A DNA stretch of 64,000 nucleotides from Vibrio breoganii (GTDB lineage: Bacteria > Pseudomonadota > Gammaproteobacteria > Enterobacterales > Vibrionaceae): assembly GCF_001677275.1 (NCBI RefSeq), contig NZ_CP016177.1, positions 434,001 through 498,000 of the forward strand, written 5' to 3'. A program made the position numbers and the translations under genes. Numbering within the stretch: the first letter of the stretch is position 1; the number at the start of each line of letters is the position of its first letter. Shown here in pieces: positions 23,468 to 32,950 of the stretch. A model generated the notes under the pieces. That model did no database searches, was not told the origin of the DNA, and was given only the letters and a program-made list of their open reading frames with translations.

Positions 23468-24406
23468 ATGCAGTTACATGAACTCGTCAATACCTTAGGT
23501 CAGGACCTTCAACGTCGTTACGGCGAAAAGGTGCATAAACTGACTCTTCATGGTGGTTTTAGCTGTCCCAATCGCGATGGCACGATTGGCCGTGGTGGCT
23601 GCACGTTCTGTAATGTCTCCTCATTTGTCGATGAAGCGACACAAGCACAAGCAATCCAAGTTCAACTGAGCGATCGCTCCAAAGAAATTAAGCGCGCTAA
23701 GAAGTACTTTGCGTACTTTCAGGCGTATACCAATACCTTTGCTGAGGTTCAGGTCCTTAGAAACATGTATGAAGAAGCCCTAGAGTCTGCCGATATCGTG
23801 GGGCTTTGTGTTGGAACACGCCCAGACTGTGTTCCTGATGCGGTGATGGACCTGCTGGTGGAGTACAAGCAAAAAGGTTATGAAATCTGGCTGGAGTTGG
23901 GTCTGCAAACTGCAAACAACGGTACGCTAAAGCGTATTAATCGTGGTCATGACTTCGAATGCTATGCAGAGATCACCAAGAAAGCCCGTGAAAATGGTAT
24001 TAAGGTATGTACGCACTTGATTGTGGGCCTGCCTAAAGAGACCAAGCAAGACAACATTGAAACCCTACAAAAAGTGCTCGAAGTCGGCACTGATGGTATC
24101 AAGCTGCACGGCTTACATATTGTGGAAGGCAGTACCATGGCCAAGGCATGGAAGGCGGGAAAACTTGAAGCTCCAGAGCTAGAAGTTTACGTTGATATTG
24201 CGTCGGAATTGATTCGAATGACACCTCCAGAGGTGGTTTATCATCGTGTCTCTTCGGCTGCGCGCAGACCTACTTTGTTATCCCCATTATGGTGCGAAAA
24301 CCGCTGGTTAGCGATGACCGAAATAGGGCGAGCCTTGGATCGCGATGGTGCGCAGGGCTCTCTTATTGACCAACCCTTCATCTACACTAAGCCGGTATTG
24401 AGTTAA
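23468..24406 (+). CDS. yhcC: Radical SAM protein, YhcC/TIGR01212 family
   Basis: A 312-residue radical SAM enzyme of the YhcC family. The cluster motif lies near residues 29-45, CPNRDGTIGRGGCTFCN, with a long spacing between the first Cys and the GGCTFC pair that is typical of this family rather than the classic C-x3-C-x2-C. Further conserved blocks are GLCVGTRPDCVPD, WLELGLQTANNGTLKRINRGH and THLIVGLPKET. The reaction is not established. In E. coli yhcC lies beside arcB and gltBD, and that neighbourhood is kept here. It is probably expressed from the intergenic region upstream, with arcB following closely. Confidence 0.92.
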   Translation: MQLHELVNTLGQDLQRRYGEKVHKLTLHGGFSCPNRDGTIGRGGCTFCNVSSFVDEATQAQAIQVQLSDRSKEIKRAKKYFAYFQAYTNTFAEVQVLRNMYEEALESADIVGLCVGTRPDCVPDAVMDLLVEYKQKGYEIWLELGLQTANNGTLKRINRGHDFECYAEITKKARENGIKVCTHLIVGLPKETKQDNIETLQKVLEVGTDGIKLHGLHIVEGSTMAKAWKAGKLEAPELEVYVDIASELIRMTPPEVVYHRVSSAARRPTLLSPLWCENRWLAMTEIGRALDRDGAQGSLIDQPFIYTKPVLS

Positions 24407-24492
24407 CTTACCTCTAAATTACTCTCTTGCCTTACTTACTTTTACGGTTAGGCAAGATAGACTACAAGCAGTTACAGCAATTGGACTGCTTG

Positions 24493-26862
24493 ATGAAACA
24501 ACTGAAAACCTACTCACAATACTACGTCGACCTTCTGGTAAAACTCGGGATCTATCGATTCTCTTTTCTCATTGCCGTTGCATTGATCACTTTGGCGATC
24601 TTTGTACAGCTAGGCATTAGTTGGGTCTTAGCAGAAGAGTTTGAGTATAAGCACATGCTTCGCTCCCTCGCTTTTGGTCTGATCATGACGCCTTGGGCGG
24701 TGTACTTTATTTCGATAGTGGTTGAGCAGCTTGAAGAGTCTCGCCGTCGCCTCTCAAAACTGGTATCTAAACTCAGCGATATGCGAGAGCGAGACCTCGA
24801 ACTGAATAATCAGCTTACCCAGAACCTAGATAAATTGAATCTTGAGATGAAGGAGCGCTTATCCGCTGAGGACTCCCGAGAGCAAGCGATGTTGGATCTT
24901 GAACATGAGGTGATCCAGCGAGAAGTGACGCAGATAGCCCTTTCTGAAAGAACGGCGCTACTTCGCTCATTTATCGATGCCTGTCCGGATTTATTTTATT
25001 ACCGCACCGCCGATGGCGTCTTTTCGGGGTGTAACCAAGCGGTAGAAAAACTGACAGGCAAAACGGAAAAAGAGCTTGTCGGCCTAACGCCATGGCAGGT
25101 CTATAAAAAAGAGATCGCGCAACAGATCGTAGAAACCGATCTGATTGTGTTTGAAAACAAAGAAGAACTCATTTACGAGCAATGGCTCGAGTACCCTGAT
25201 GGGAGAAAGGCCTACTTTGAACTGCGTAAGGTGCCATTCTTCAATAAAGATGGCCAGCACCTTGGCTTGGTGGGCTTTGGTCGTGATATCACTGAGCGCA
25301 AACTCAATGAGAAATCCCTAGAGAAGGCGAGCCGAGATAAAACTACCTTTATCTCTACCATTAGTCATGAGTTAAGAACGCCACTGAACGGCATTGTCGG
25401 TCTTAGTAGAATGCTGTTGGGTACCAGTCTCGATAAAGAACAGCGCCAGTATATGCAAACCATCAATGTCAGTGCGATTACACTGGGGCATATCTTTAAC
25501 GATATCATCGATATCGATAAGTTCGACCGCAATAAACTGGAGCTTGTGCCATCAGAGCTGAATTTTAATGATTTTGTTACTGAACTGGATAGCTTATCGC
25601 GCCTTATGGCAGAACAAAAAAGCTTAAGGTTTGAGTTAGAAAGACTGACGGATATGCCCGATAGCGTTGTTGTTGATGCTACACGGCTGCGCCAAGTGTT
25701 GTGGAACCTAATAAGCAACGCGATGAAGTTTACCGCTGAGGGTGGGGTCTTCGTCAATGTGAGTGCTGATGCTACAGAAGATAACCAAATAGCCATCCGC
25801 TTTGAAATAGAAGATACCGGTGTCGGGATCCCTGAGTCAGAACTTGAGAAGATCTTTGCCATGTATTATCAAGTGAAGTCAGAAGAAGGGAATTTGCACG
25901 CGGTGGGCACTGGCATTGGCCTAGCTGTTTCTCAATCCTTGATTCGAAAAATGGGTGGTGATATCTACGCAAATAGTGAATTGGGGCATGGCAGTACCTT
26001 TACTGTTGAGATAACTGTGCCTCGCGGTAAAGGCATCACCGAGGTTGTTGAAAACCCTGAGCCTCTGCAACGTCCCCTTTCTATCTTTATGATTGAGGAC
26101 ATTGAACTCAATATCACTGTGGCGCGCTCGTTGATCAATAGCTTTGGCCATTCGGTTGATGTGGCAATGACAGGCAAAGAAGCCTTGAGTAAGTTTGAAC
26201 CCACCAAATACGACATCGTGCTGCTGGATATACAATTGCCGGATATGACAGGGTTTGATATCGCTAAAGAGCTACAAAGTCGCTATACAAACCTGCCTCC
26301 TATCGTTGCGCTAACAGCTAACCTTGTGAAGGATAAAACTGCTTATCGTGAAGCGGGTATGCAGGATGCTATTAGCAAGCCGTTGTCAGCAAAAGCGCTG
26401 CGAAAAATATTGAAGAAGCTTTGCTATTTAGATGATCAAAGCGTCGATGAAAAAACCCACGCCACCAAGTCTGTACTCGAAGACTCTACTGTAGATAAAG
26501 TGGTAACAGATGAGCTGGTTGATAAAGAGATGCTCACCTCTTATATCGAGATTGTCGGTAAAAAGCCGGTATTGGATAGCGTACAGCTGTTCAAAGAGAT
26601 GATGCCGGAATATGTCGCTATCTTAGATTCCAACTTGGTGGCAAGGGATCAAGAGGCCATTGTCTCTGAAGCGCATAAAATTAAAGGTGCAGCAGGATCG
26701 GTTGGACTCAAGCGTATTCAAATGGTCGCTCAACAAGCTCAGTCACCAGAATTGCCTGCATGGTGGGAGAACATCAATGATTGGATCGATGAGATAAAAA
26801 CAAGTTATCTATCGGATATAGATGTTCTTAAAGATTGGATTGAGCAAGAGTTTGATAAATAA
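24493..26862 (+). CDS. arcB: Hybrid sensor histidine kinase ArcB
   Basis: ArcB senses the redox state of the quinone pool and phosphorylates ArcA when respiration is limited. The 789-residue protein has two membrane helices (about residues 23-41 and 58-76), a coiled coil, a PAS domain, the kinase core with phospho-His292 in STISHELRTPLNG (same number as E. coli), N and G boxes (LWNLISNAMKFT, DTGVGIP, GTGIGLAVS), a receiver with Asp579 in LLDIQLPDMTG, and an HPt domain with His728 in EAHKIKGAAGS. I start at 24493 (MKQLKTYSQYYVDLL), which aligns with E. coli ArcB; an in-frame TTG at 24427 would add 22 unlike residues. The ribosome site is weak. Confidence 0.95.
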   Translation: MKQLKTYSQYYVDLLVKLGIYRFSFLIAVALITLAIFVQLGISWVLAEEFEYKHMLRSLAFGLIMTPWAVYFISIVVEQLEESRRRLSKLVSKLSDMRERDLELNNQLTQNLDKLNLEMKERLSAEDSREQAMLDLEHEVIQREVTQIALSERTALLRSFIDACPDLFYYRTADGVFSGCNQAVEKLTGKTEKELVGLTPWQVYKKEIAQQIVETDLIVFENKEELIYEQWLEYPDGRKAYFELRKVPFFNKDGQHLGLVGFGRDITERKLNEKSLEKASRDKTTFISTISHELRTPLNGIVGLSRMLLGTSLDKEQRQYMQTINVSAITLGHIFNDIIDIDKFDRNKLELVPSELNFNDFVTELDSLSRLMAEQKSLRFELERLTDMPDSVVVDATRLRQVLWNLISNAMKFTAEGGVFVNVSADATEDNQIAIRFEIEDTGVGIPESELEKIFAMYYQVKSEEGNLHAVGTGIGLAVSQSLIRKMGGDIYANSELGHGSTFTVEITVPRGKGITEVVENPEPLQRPLSIFMIEDIELNITVARSLINSFGHSVDVAMTGKEALSKFEPTKYDIVLLDIQLPDMTGFDIAKELQSRYTNLPPIVALTANLVKDKTAYREAGMQDAISKPLSAKALRKILKKLCYLDDQSVDEKTHATKSVLEDSTVDKVVTDELVDKEMLTSYIEIVGKKPVLDSVQLFKEMMPEYVAILDSNLVARDQEAIVSEAHKIKGAAGSVGLKRIQMVAQQAQSPELPAWWENINDWIDEIKTSYLSDIDVLKDWIEQEFDK

Positions 26863-26912
26863 TAGGTTTATAATCAAATACATTCATAATGGTTTACGTA
26901 CAGGAGTCAGCC

Positions 26913-27377
26913 ATGAGAGTTAAAGTATTAGGAACAGTATTACTCAGTTCTGCGTTGTTGTTCGGTTGCGCCTCTACCGGTGAAGAAGTGCCTTGGATGG
27001 AAGCTGCACCTACAGCACAGGTTGAGCAAACCAGCGTGACACTTGAATCAACGATGTGGGGCAATAAAATGCCGACCTTTGACGAGGCGCATTCTATTCC
27101 ACTGCATGGCAGTTTAATCTTGACGTCAAATGACGCCATTCCAGCGGATTTGGGTGTGACTTCTATCTGGATTAGACACAATGGTGAGGCGCTACAAATT
27201 GACGCTGATGCTTTTGATGTTGAAGCGGTTACTGAAAAACAGTGGAAGATTTCATTTAAACAGATGGAATACTACGACGGTAGCTTTGAGTCTGCTGACG
27301 TGGCGGTAGAGCTGGAGAGCGACGTTCAGAAAATCTGGCTGGTGGAAAAGTCCGTTGATGTGGATACGGTTTACTAG
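26913..27377 (+). CDS. Uncharacterised lipoprotein between arcB and arcA
   Basis: A 154-residue predicted lipoprotein. MRVKVLGTVLLSSALLFGC is a typical signal ending in lipobox LFGC; ASTGEE follows, with no Asp at +2, so outer-membrane sorting is likely. The rest is hydrophilic with alternating beta-like segments and no motif I recognise. I chose the ATG at 26913 because AGGAG lies six bases upstream; an upstream in-frame ATG at 26889 would put eight residues before the signal. It starts 50 bases after arcB and probably shares its transcript. It ends at a bidirectional terminator shared with arcA. No function can be assigned. Confidence 0.82.
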   Translation: MRVKVLGTVLLSSALLFGCASTGEEVPWMEAAPTAQVEQTSVTLESTMWGNKMPTFDEAHSIPLHGSLILTSNDAIPADLGVTSIWIRHNGEALQIDADAFDVEAVTEKQWKISFKQMEYYDGSFESADVAVELESDVQKIWLVEKSVDVDTVY

Positions 27378-27404
27378 CTTAAAGCTTTGCTAAGCCCTGA
27401 AACG

Positions 27405-27432
27405 AAAAAACCCAGCGCTCGCTGGGTTTTTT
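27405..27432. terminator. Bidirectional terminator between lipoprotein gene and arcA
   Basis: Stem CCCAGC/GCTGGG with a four-base loop is flanked by six A on the left and six T on the right, so it can stop transcription from both converging genes. Confidence 0.9.
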
Positions 27433-27454
27433 ATAATCAATATAAAATCGACTA

Positions 27455-28168
27455 TTAGTCTAGGTCACCACAGAAGCGGTAGCCTTCACCGTGAATGGTG
27501 GCGATGATCTCTGGAGTACCAGCAACCGATTCGAAGTGCTTACGAATACGACGGATGGTTACGTCTACTGTACGGTCGTGTGGCTTCAGCTCACGTCCAG
27601 TCATCTTCTTCAGCAACTCTGCACGAGTTTGGATTTTGCCTGGGTTTTCACAGAAGTGAAGTAGGGCACGAAACTCTGAGCGAGGTAGCTTGTAGCCTTC
27701 GCCATTTGGATTAACCAAAGAGCGGCTATTGATATCTAGAACCCAACCGTTGAAAGTGTACTTCTCAACATTTTTGCTTTCTTCTTCATCTTTGCTCACA
27801 TTCATTGAACGAGATAGAAGGTTACGAGCACGGATAGTCAGTTCACGAGGGTTGAAAGGCTTAGTGATGTAGTCATCAGCGCCGATTTCAAGACCCAAAA
27901 TTTTGTCAACTTCGTTGTCACGGCCTGTTAAGAACATAAGTGCAACGTTCGCCTGCTCTCTTAGCTCACGAGCCAAAAGTAGACCATTTTTACCTGGTAG
28001 GTTGATATCCATTATCACCAAGTTTACTGAGTGCTCAGAGATCACTTGATGCATAGAGTCGCCGTCGATAGCTTCGAATACACTGTATCCTTCAGCTTCA
28101 AAGATGCTCTTGAGGGTACTACGAGTAACTTGTTCGTCTTCTACAATAAGAATGTTAGGGGTTTGCAT
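27455..28168 (-). CDS. arcA: Aerobic respiration control response regulator ArcA
   Basis: ArcA, phosphorylated by ArcB, represses aerobic metabolism and activates microaerobic genes. The 237-residue OmpR-type regulator starts [15 protein letters not shown]. It has the phosphoacceptor Asp54 in [12 protein letters not shown], the conserved Thr in MFLTGRD and Lys in [12 protein letters not shown]. The C-terminal winged helix (about residues 135-235) has [17 protein letters not shown] and [16 protein letters not shown]. Length and sequence match E. coli ArcA (238). In E. coli arcA and arcB are far apart; here they converge within 600 bases. A perfect FNR box lies 256 bases upstream. Confidence 0.97.
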   Translation of the reverse strand: MQTPNILIVEDEQVTRSTLKSIFEAEGYSVFEAIDGDSMHQVISEHSVNLVIMDINLPGKNGLLLARELREQANVALMFLTGRDNEVDKILGLEIGADDYITKPFNPRELTIRARNLLSRSMNVSKDEEESKNVEKYTFNGWVLDINSRSLVNPNGEGYKLPRSEFRALLHFCENPGKIQTRAELLKKMTGRELKPHDRTVDVTIRRIRKHFESVAGTPEIIATIHGEGYRFCGDLD

Positions 28169-28585
28169 TGGCTCTACCTAAACTATGTGTAATGGGTTTT
28201 AAATATATAAATTCTAGGCAAAAAAATAACATTAAGGTAATCATTTTGTGCATACATATTGATGCGACTTATGACCTTTTGAACCTCAATGTCCCCCTCC
28301 TTGGAAATTCTCTAAGATACCTATAAGTCCGTAAGTATCTTTCATTCTTAGCCAAATTAGTTGCGCATCATACCGACTTAACAGCTTTCTAACAATCGGT
28401 CATTGTTAATTTATTTCACTTTATTGATTTAAATCAATCGATATTTTTAACAATGTCTCGAAAAGGCAGTGAAAAACCGTGATGTAGCTCTATATTCGCT
28501 GTTACTAAGTTACAGAACTGCGTTTCATCGTGTGACTTAAAGGGGGCGTAGTTACGCAGGTGTAAAAATCGTGTATAAGAAATCT
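28169..28585 (-). promoter_or_regulatory. arcA upstream region with ideal FNR box
   Basis: This 417-base gap has no gene. At 28424-28437 is TTGATTTAAATCAA, a full match to the FNR consensus TTGAT-N4-ATCAA, inside the 16-bp palindrome ATTGATTTAAATCAAT. In E. coli arcA is activated by FNR, so the same control is likely here, with a long leader (site 256 bases from the start codon). The other neighbour ends towards this region, so arcA is the only plausible target. No clear hairpin terminator for that neighbour was seen. Confidence 0.75.
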
Positions 28586-29098
28586 TTAAAAACTGAAGCC
28601 TAGCTTCACTTCGATGGCACTTTGCCAGTCTTCATAATCGAGCGTTGCTTTCAGGTTAAGGCTCTCGGTAAGCATATATTTACCTGATAGTTCAGCCCCC
28701 ATGGAGTCTGCAATGCTCTCTTCACTGGAGTCTGATGCGGTATAAATGGCACTGTTAAGAGACAGTTTTTGGTTGAACTGATAGTTAACACCGCTGAGAA
28801 AGCCTCTATTGGGCTGATTATCACCTGAGTTTGAGATTCGGGTTGCGACATATAAATCTATGTTATCGAGGACAGAGTAGGCATACCCAGTGTCCATTCG
28901 CCATTCATCAAACTGCTCACCAGAGGTGGAGTCTGCAGACATAAATAGTCGGTGAGGGGAGCGAGAGCCAAGAGAGGCGGCGCTGGCATCGTACTCTGTT
29001 TCGTTTTCAAAATCGGACGCAGCGTGAGCAAATGTGGTCAGCAACAAAGAGGCAACTAGCGCAGCAAATAGCATCGCAGTACGAAGATTCAATCGCAT
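28586..29098 (-). CDS. Exported protein, probable small outer-membrane beta-barrel
   Basis: A 170-residue protein of unknown function. A Sec signal peptide (MRLNLRTAMLFAALVASLLLTTFAHA, about 26 residues with cleavage after AHA) is followed by a Ser/Asp-rich stretch. Alternating hydrophobic/polar strands then follow (TGYAYSVLDNIDLYVATRIS, YQFNQKLSLNSAIY, LNLKATLDYEDW, SAIEVKLGFSF). The C-terminal Phe and strand periodicity are the usual signature of an outer-membrane barrel; seven or eight strands would fit. I do not recognise the family. It is monocistronic, divergent from the thr operon, and its start lies 277 bases from thrL. Confidence 0.7.
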   Translation of the reverse strand: MRLNLRTAMLFAALVASLLLTTFAHAASDFENETEYDASAASLGSRSPHRLFMSADSTSGEQFDEWRMDTGYAYSVLDNIDLYVATRISNSGDNQPNRGFLSGVNYQFNQKLSLNSAIYTASDSSEESIADSMGAELSGKYMLTESLNLKATLDYEDWQSAIEVKLGFSF

Positions 29099-29306
29099 TT
29101 TGCCTCCTAATCAGTCCTTTGAAGAGTATCAATTATGGATGGAGAAAAGACGATTTTCCAATCTGTTAGTTATAATTTGTCTGTCTAGTCTATGCAATAT
29201 TGTGCATTTCCTTTTTTTAGCTAAATTTTTCATGCTGTTATGTGACGGCTGTAGTCTCATTTTTATTACCAAAAATGAAAAATTAATCTGTTTTGTTAAT
29301 TTGTCG

Positions 29307-29335
29307 TTGACGAATTAAAGCAAAATAGGTAATTC
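29307..29335 (+). promoter_or_regulatory. thrLABC promoter
   Basis: -35 TTGACG (29307-29312), a 17-base spacer, and -10 TAATTC (29330-29335). Transcription would start near 29342, about 34 bases before the thrL start codon. Confidence 0.75.
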
Positions 29336-29375
29336 TAGAGCCAGACACAGAAAATAGATTGATTAAAACATACTG

Positions 29376-29444
29376 ATGAATACACGTAGCCTGATTACCC
29401 GAATGATTATTACCAGCACCACGAGTGTTGGGGCAGGCTGCTGA
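29376..29444 (+). CDS. thrL: thr operon leader peptide
   Basis: A 22-residue leader, MNTRSLITRMIITSTTSVGAGC, is given here as two parts: MNTRSLITRMII then TSTTSVGAGC. Five of 22 residues are Thr and three are Ile, the two amino acids whose charged tRNAs control thr attenuation in enterics. It ends 20 bases before a strong terminator and 81 bases before thrA. Composition, position and terminator together identify it as the attenuation leader. Ribosome stalling at the Thr/Ile codons should favour an antiterminator and read-through into thrA. It is too short to be found by length-based gene calling. Confidence 0.9.
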   Translation: MNTRSLITRMIITSTTSVGAGC

Positions 29445-29464
29445 AAGAAACATTTTTTAAAAAA

Positions 29465-29499
29465 GGCCTGTATCCCACCAGATACAGGCCTTTTTTTTT
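29465..29499 (+). terminator. Attenuator terminator of the thr operon
   Basis: A perfect 10-bp stem GGCCTGTATC/GATACAGGCC with a six-base loop is followed by nine T. It lies between thrL and thrA, so it works as the conditional terminator of threonine/isoleucine attenuation. Confidence 0.93.
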
Positions 29500-29525
29500 A
29501 CAATTTTTAGCTCAGGGAGAATGGA

Positions 29526-31985
29526 ATGCGAGTATTGAAATTTGGAGGATCTTCGCTAGCGGATGCAGATAGATTTTTGCGAGCGGCGAACATCATTGCG
29601 AATAATGCGGATCAGGAAGAGCTAGCAGTCGTGCTGTCAGCTCCAGGGAAAACCACCAACAAGCTGGTAGCGATCATCGAAGCCGCTTTAAACAAGCAAG
29701 ACGCTGAGCTACAAATCAAAGAGCTGCGTAACTCTTTTACTGAGTTGTCTAATGAGATAAAGAAAGAACTACCTAACATCCAACTGGCAGAGTTTGAGGC
29801 TCAAGTTAAGGAGTCTCTAGATAATCTGGTTGAGTTTGTTCAAGGCATCAAGCTTTTAGGCATGTGCCCAAACAATGTTAATGCTCGCATTATCAGTAAG
29901 GGTGAGAAAGTCTCTATTCGCTTAATGAGAGCGGTTCTTGAAGCGAAAGGTCAAGCAGCAGGTCTGATAGACCCAGTTCAATACCTATACGCTAAAGGTG
30001 ATCACCTTGAAGCTATGGTTGATGTTGAAGTCTCAACGCAAAACTTTGTTCAATCGCCACTTCCAAAAGGGCAAGTGCACCTAATGCCTGGCTTTACTGC
30101 CGGCAATGAAAAAGGTGAACTAGTGACACTAGGTCGTAATGGCTCTGATTATTCAGCGGCAGTATTGGCTGCATGTTTACGTGCAGACTGCTGTGAAATA
30201 TGGACAGATGTTGATGGTGTCTACAACTGTGACCCTCGCCTCGTAGAAGATGCACGCCTATTAAAATCTCTAAGTTACCAAGAAGCGATGGAGCTTTCTT
30301 ACTTTGGCGCATCGGTTTTGCATCCAAAGACCATTGCTCCTATTGCTCAGTTCCATATCCCATGTCTGATTAAGAACAGCTTTAATCCACAAGGTGCAGG
30401 CACCTTAATTGGCCTAGACACTGGCGAAGACAATCTGGACATCAAGGGTATTACTACCCTTAATGAGCTAACAATGGTCAACGTATCAGGTCCAGGAATG
30501 AAGGGCATGGTAGGTATGGCGAGCCGCGTATTTGGCGCTATGTCTTCGGCTGGTATCTCTATTGTTCTTATTACTCAGTCTTCTTCAGAATACAGCATCA
30601 GTTTCTGTATTGAAGCGGCGGATCGTCAGCGAGCTAAATCAGTACTTGAAGAAGCGTTTGAGCTAGAGCTGAAAGACAGCCTATTAGAGCCTGTAGAATT
30701 TATTGATGACGTGGCTATTTTAACGCTGGTAGGCGATGGCATGCGCACCTCTCGCGGTGTCGCATCTAAATTCTTCACCTCATTAACTCAGGTGAACGTG
30801 AACATTACCGCTATTGCTCAGGGCTCTTCTGAGCGCGCAATCTCAGCCGTTATCCCTGAAGATAAGATCTCCAAGGCGATCAAGGCGTGTCATGAAAACC
30901 TATTTAACTCTAAGCACTTCCTTGACCTATTTGTTGTTGGCGTAGGTGGTGTTGGCGGTGAGTTGGTGGATCAAGTCGCTCGTCAGCAGCAGAAACTTGC
31001 CAAGAAAGGCATTGTCATTCGTGTGTGTGCTCTAGCAAACAGCCAAGGCATGCTACTCGACGGTGAAGGCCTAAACCTTGAGCATTGGCGTGACCGCATG
31101 AGCAATGCTAGCGAGAAGTTCAGCCTAGCGTCGCTAAGTGCAATGGTTCAGCGTAACCACATCATCAACCCTGTATTAGTGGACTGTACTTCAAGTGAGA
31201 ATGTTGCAGGACAATACGCTGATTTCCTTCAAGCGGGCTTCCATGTCGTCACACCGAACAAGAAGGCCAACACAGCAAGTATGGCGTACTACCATCAGCT
31301 TCGTCAGGTGGCGCGCTCTTCTCGTCGTAAACTCATGTATGAAACAACGGTTGGCGCAGGTTTGCCGGTCATCGAAAATCTACAAAACCTAATCAATGCA
31401 GGTGATGAACTGGTTAAGTTCAACGGCATCCTATCCGGCTCTCTTTCTTTCATCTTCGGTAAGCTAGATGAAGGAATGACACTGAGTGAAGCGACTAAGG
31501 TTGCGATGGAGAATGGCTTTACTGAGCCAGACCCTCGTGATGACCTATCAGGCATGGATGTGGCGCGTAAGCTTCTTATCCTGGCTCGTGAAACCGGTAT
31601 GGCCATAGAACTAGAAGACGTTGTTGTCGACCAAGCGCTACCACCAGGCTTTGATGATTCAGGCTCTATTGAAGAGTTTGTCGAGCGTCTACCTCAAGCT
31701 GATGCGTACTTCTCGGAAATGTCGCAAAAGGCCGCAGAAGAAGGCAAGGTACTTCGCTATGTAGGTGAAATCGTTGATGGCAAATGTCGCGTGACAATTG
31801 CTGCAGTCAATGAAGACGATCCTCTATTTAAAGTCAAAGATGGTGAAAATGCCCTGGCATTTTATAGCCGTTACTACCAACCAATTCCACTGGTTATGCG
31901 TGGCTACGGTGCGGGTACAGAGGTAACTGCTGCCGGTGTATTCTCTGATGTTATGCGTACATTGGGCTGGAAACTGGGGATCTAA
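29526..31985 (+). CDS. thrA: Bifunctional aspartokinase I / homoserine dehydrogenase I
   Basis: ThrA catalyses the first and third steps of threonine synthesis: aspartate phosphorylation and reduction of aspartate semialdehyde to homoserine. The 819 residues (E. coli 820) begin [17 protein letters not shown] with the kinase KFGGSS motif. The ACT regulatory domain includes [19 protein letters not shown] and [13 protein letters not shown] dehydrogenase fold starts at [14 protein letters not shown] (about residue 468), followed by [13 protein letters not shown] and [10 protein letters not shown]. Feedback inhibition by threonine is expected from the family. The ATG at 29526 has AGGGAGA upstream. 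thrB follows after two bases. Confidence 0.98.
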   Translation: MRVLKFGGSSLADADRFLRAANIIANNADQEELAVVLSAPGKTTNKLVAIIEAALNKQDAELQIKELRNSFTELSNEIKKELPNIQLAEFEAQVKESLDNLVEFVQGIKLLGMCPNNVNARIISKGEKVSIRLMRAVLEAKGQAAGLIDPVQYLYAKGDHLEAMVDVEVSTQNFVQSPLPKGQVHLMPGFTAGNEKGELVTLGRNGSDYSAAVLAACLRADCCEIWTDVDGVYNCDPRLVEDARLLKSLSYQEAMELSYFGASVLHPKTIAPIAQFHIPCLIKNSFNPQGAGTLIGLDTGEDNLDIKGITTLNELTMVNVSGPGMKGMVGMASRVFGAMSSAGISIVLITQSSSEYSISFCIEAADRQRAKSVLEEAFELELKDSLLEPVEFIDDVAILTLVGDGMRTSRGVASKFFTSLTQVNVNITAIAQGSSERAISAVIPEDKISKAIKACHENLFNSKHFLDLFVVGVGGVGGELVDQVARQQQKLAKKGIVIRVCALANSQGMLLDGEGLNLEHWRDRMSNASEKFSLASLSAMVQRNHIINPVLVDCTSSENVAGQYADFLQAGFHVVTPNKKANTASMAYYHQLRQVARSSRRKLMYETTVGAGLPVIENLQNLINAGDELVKFNGILSGSLSFIFGKLDEGMTLSEATKVAMENGFTEPDPRDDLSGMDVARKLLILARETGMAIELEDVVVDQALPPGFDDSGSIEEFVERLPQADAYFSEMSQKAAEEGKVLRYVGEIVDGKCRVTIAAVNEDDPLFKVKDGENALAFYSRYYQPIPLVMRGYGAGTEVTAAGVFSDVMRTLGWKLGI

Positions 31986-31987
31986 AC

Positions 31988-32950
31988 ATGAAAGAGAGTG
32001 TTTGTGTTTACGCTCCAGCATCCATCGGTAACGTGAGCGTTGGCTTTGATGTGCTGGGAGCTGCGGTATCACCAGTTGATGGCACACTGCTTGGTGACCG
32101 AGTGATGGTCACTGTTGGTGAATCTGCATTTGAACTAAAAACAGCGGGCCGCTTTGTGGCAAAGCTACCCGCTGATGCGAAACAGAATATTGTCTATCGC
32201 TGCTGGCAGGTGTTTGCTCGTGAAATGTCGAGCAAGGGACAACCTATGCGTCACCTTGAAATGACCCTAGAAAAGAACATGCCAATCGGTTCAGGCCTGG
32301 GTTCAAGTGCTTGCTCTATTGTCGCGGCATTGGATGCACTGAATCAGTTCCATGACAATCCGCTTAACGAAACAGAATTGTTGGCGTTAATGGGGGAAAT
32401 GGAAGGCGAAATTTCTGGTGGTGTTCACTACGATAACGTCGCACCTTGCTATCTTGGTGGCGTGCAGCTGATGGTTGAGGAACTTGGTATTATCAGCCAA
32501 GAGGTACCGAGTTTTGACAACTGGTACTGGGTCATGGCTTATCCTGGCATCAATGTCTCCACTGCGGCCGCGCGTGAGATCTTGCCGGCTCAATATCGTA
32601 GACAAGACATCATCGCTCATGGGCGTCATTTAGCTGGTTTTATTCATGCTAGCTATTCAGGCCAACCTGAGCTTGCCGCTAAGATGATCAAAGACGTCAT
32701 TGCTGAACCTTATAGACAGCGTCTATTGCCAGGTTTCCCTGAAGCTCGCAGCTATGCGGCAACCGCAGGCGCTCTGACCTCAGGAATTTCAGGCAGTGGT
32801 CCCACAATGTTTACTATCTGTGATAGTTTAGAGGTTGCGGAGCGAGTCAAATCTTGGCTTGAAGTTAATTATGTACAAAATGATGAAGGATTCGTGCACA
32901 TCTGCAAGATAGATCAGCAGGGCTCGAAAGTAACAGGAAGTAAATTATGA
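31988..32950 (+). CDS. thrB: Homoserine kinase
   Basis: ThrB phosphorylates homoserine. This 320-residue GHMP kinase has the N-terminal substrate motif [18 protein letters not shown], the ATP loop [12 protein letters not shown], and the C-terminal motif [12 protein letters not shown]. Length is as in E. coli (310) and other Vibrio. Its start is two bases after the thrA stop and its stop overlaps the thrC start as ATGA, so all three thr genes are translationally coupled. Confidence 0.97.
   Translation: MKESVCVYAPASIGNVSVGFDVLGAAVSPVDGTLLGDRVMVTVGESAFELKTAGRFVAKLPADAKQNIVYRCWQVFAREMSSKGQPMRHLEMTLEKNMPIGSGLGSSACSIVAALDALNQFHDNPLNETELLALMGEMEGEISGGVHYDNVAPCYLGGVQLMVEELGIISQEVPSFDNWYWVMAYPGINVSTAAAREILPAQYRRQDIIAHGRHLAGFIHASYSGQPELAAKMIKDVIAEPYRQRLLPGFPEARSYAATAGALTSGISGSGPTMFTICDSLEVAERVKSWLEVNYVQNDEGFVHICKIDQQGSKVTGSKL

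Noticed and set aside
25365..25862. 165-codon frame antisense to arcB
   Set aside because: It is a long open frame opposite a strongly conserved kinase domain, Ser-rich as expected from reversed coding DNA, with no ribosome site.
29034..29318. 94-codon plus-strand frame upstream of thrL
   Set aside because: It overlaps the start of the exported protein gene and runs into the thr promoter. It has no ribosome site and a composition unlike a protein.
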